Source: Lentzea sp. (GTDB lineage: Bacteria; Actinomycetota; Actinomycetes; Mycobacteriales; Pseudonocardiaceae). From it: 6,759 nt of DNA. Each line of letters starts with the position of its first letter. Position 1 is the stretch's first letter. The stretch lies in NCBI GenBank assembly GCA_030146905.1, contig JASLAV010000899.1, forward strand, positions 1 through 6,759, read 5' to 3'. The translations under genes were made by a program, and so were the position numbers. Shown in pieces: positions 6,294-6,759 of the stretch. The notes under the pieces were generated by a model that was not told where the DNA came from, searched no databases, and saw nothing but the letters and a program-made list of their open reading frames with translations.

Positions 6294-6759
6294 TCAGATC
6301 CGGTCTGCGACGATCAGCAGGTAGTGGAAGGACCCTTCCCTGTAGGCGGTGAGGAACGGGTCCTCGACGCCGGTAGCGACCGACGACTGGGCGCGCAGCT
6401 CCCAGTACGGGATGGTGTCCGGCGTCAGGTCGACAACGCTGATCGGCACGAACCCGTTGTCCGCCAGCGCCCTGAAGTACTCGCTGCGCGCGTGGATGTT
6501 GCAGATGTAGTGCTGGTCGATCTGGCTGACCGCGCGCGAACGACCGCCCGTCAGGTCGTTGTAGCAACCGGTGATGCAGACGTACCGGCCGCCGGGCGCG
6601 ATCAACCGGGCGAACTCGCCGTACAGCTGCTGGAGGTCCACGTACATCGTGGTCTCGTTGGTCCAGATGCCGTTGAACGACCCGGTCTCGAAGCCGGTGT
6701 CGAGCATGTTCTTGAAGTGGAACCGGACCTGGTCCGCGACACCGCGTTCCCTTGCCTGC
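6294..6759 (-). CDS. Geranyl diphosphate 2-C-methyltransferase, C-terminal half (5' partial)
   Basis: About 155 codons are visible, running off the right edge of the window. The enzyme transfers a methyl group from S-adenosylmethionine to C2 of geranyl diphosphate, giving the C11 precursor used by the adjacent cyclase. The Met at 6707 is internal: residues before it ('DQVRFHFKN') continue the family pattern leading into 'MLDTGFETGSFNGIWTNET'. Further blocks are 'TMYVDLQQLYGEFARLIAPG', 'RYVCITGCYND', 'SRAVSQIDQHYICNIHARS', 'DLTPDTIPYWELRA' and the end 'GSFHYLLIVADRI'. These agree closely with the Streptomyces enzyme (SCO7701 type) as I remember it. The cofactor-binding glycine-rich motif I and the N-terminal helices lie outside the window. 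It is the upstream gene of the pair, with only 17 bp to the cyclase start, so the two are almost certainly co-transcribed. The promoter, and any cyclic-nucleotide-binding-protein gene often linked to this pathway, would be beyond 6759. Confidence 0.92.
   Translation of the reverse strand, partial: QARERGVADQVRFHFKNMLDTGFETGSFNGIWTNETTMYVDLQQLYGEFARLIAPGGRYVCITGCYNDLTGGRSRAVSQIDQHYICNIHARSEYFRALADNGFVPISVVDLTPDTIPYWELRAQSSVATGVEDPFLTAYREGSFHYLLIVADRI

Noticed and set aside
5194..6324. Plus-strand open frames opposite the cyclase (5194-5733, 5735-6184, 5752-6324)
   Set aside because: They are Arg- or Ser-rich shadows with no domain, and one begins inside the terminator hairpin.
6277..6567. An N-terminal extension of the cyclase reading back to 6567
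   Set aside because: It would overlap the methyltransferase coding region by about 270 bases. It does not resemble the proline-rich N-terminus of known relatives and looks like an out-of-frame shadow.

Overview
The window is very GC-rich, with G or C at nearly every third codon position. It carries a LacI-type regulator, an ABC sugar importer and an actinomycete-type methylated-monoterpenoid gene pair. This points to a high-GC actinomycete, perhaps Pseudonocardiales or a Streptomyces relative. The genus is inferred only from base composition and gene families.

Plus strand, 1-5135: a tightly packed five-gene run. It starts with the C-terminal effector-binding part of a LacI/GalR-family regulator (5' end outside the window). 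Next come a cytoplasmic FAD-dependent oxidoreductase, a lipoprotein solute-binding protein, and two MalF/MalG-like permeases with EAA loops. Junctions are TGATG, a 13-bp gap with a clear ribosome site, GTGA, and an 11-bp overlap, so one co-transcribed, translationally coupled operon is very likely. The layout suggests a ligand-responsive regulator controlling import of a carbohydrate-like compound and a flavin-dependent oxidation of it or a derivative. The substrate cannot be read from the sequence. No transporter ATPase gene is present, so the ATPase is probably supplied from elsewhere, as is common for this importer class in actinomycetes.

5136-5211: a short convergent intergenic gap containing a strong GC-rich inverted repeat, probably a bidirectional terminator.

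Minus strand, 5212-6759: a two-gene unit transcribed leftwards. The upstream gene is the C-terminal half of a geranyl diphosphate C2-methyltransferase (its 5' end lies beyond 6759). The downstream gene is a class I terpene cyclase of the 2-methylisoborneol synthase family. Together they would convert geranyl diphosphate to 2-methylgeranyl diphosphate and then to a C11 monoterpenoid, most likely the earthy odorant 2-methylisoborneol. The cyclase is compact (354 aa), lacks the long proline-rich N-terminal extension of the Streptomyces coelicolor enzyme, and has Asp instead of Glu at the last position of its second metal-binding motif.

I found no tRNA, rRNA, CRISPR array, insertion sequence or phage gene. 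I see no convincing evidence of a wholly new system. The points most worth checking are the product of the variant cyclase and the reaction of the oxidoreductase embedded in the transport operon.
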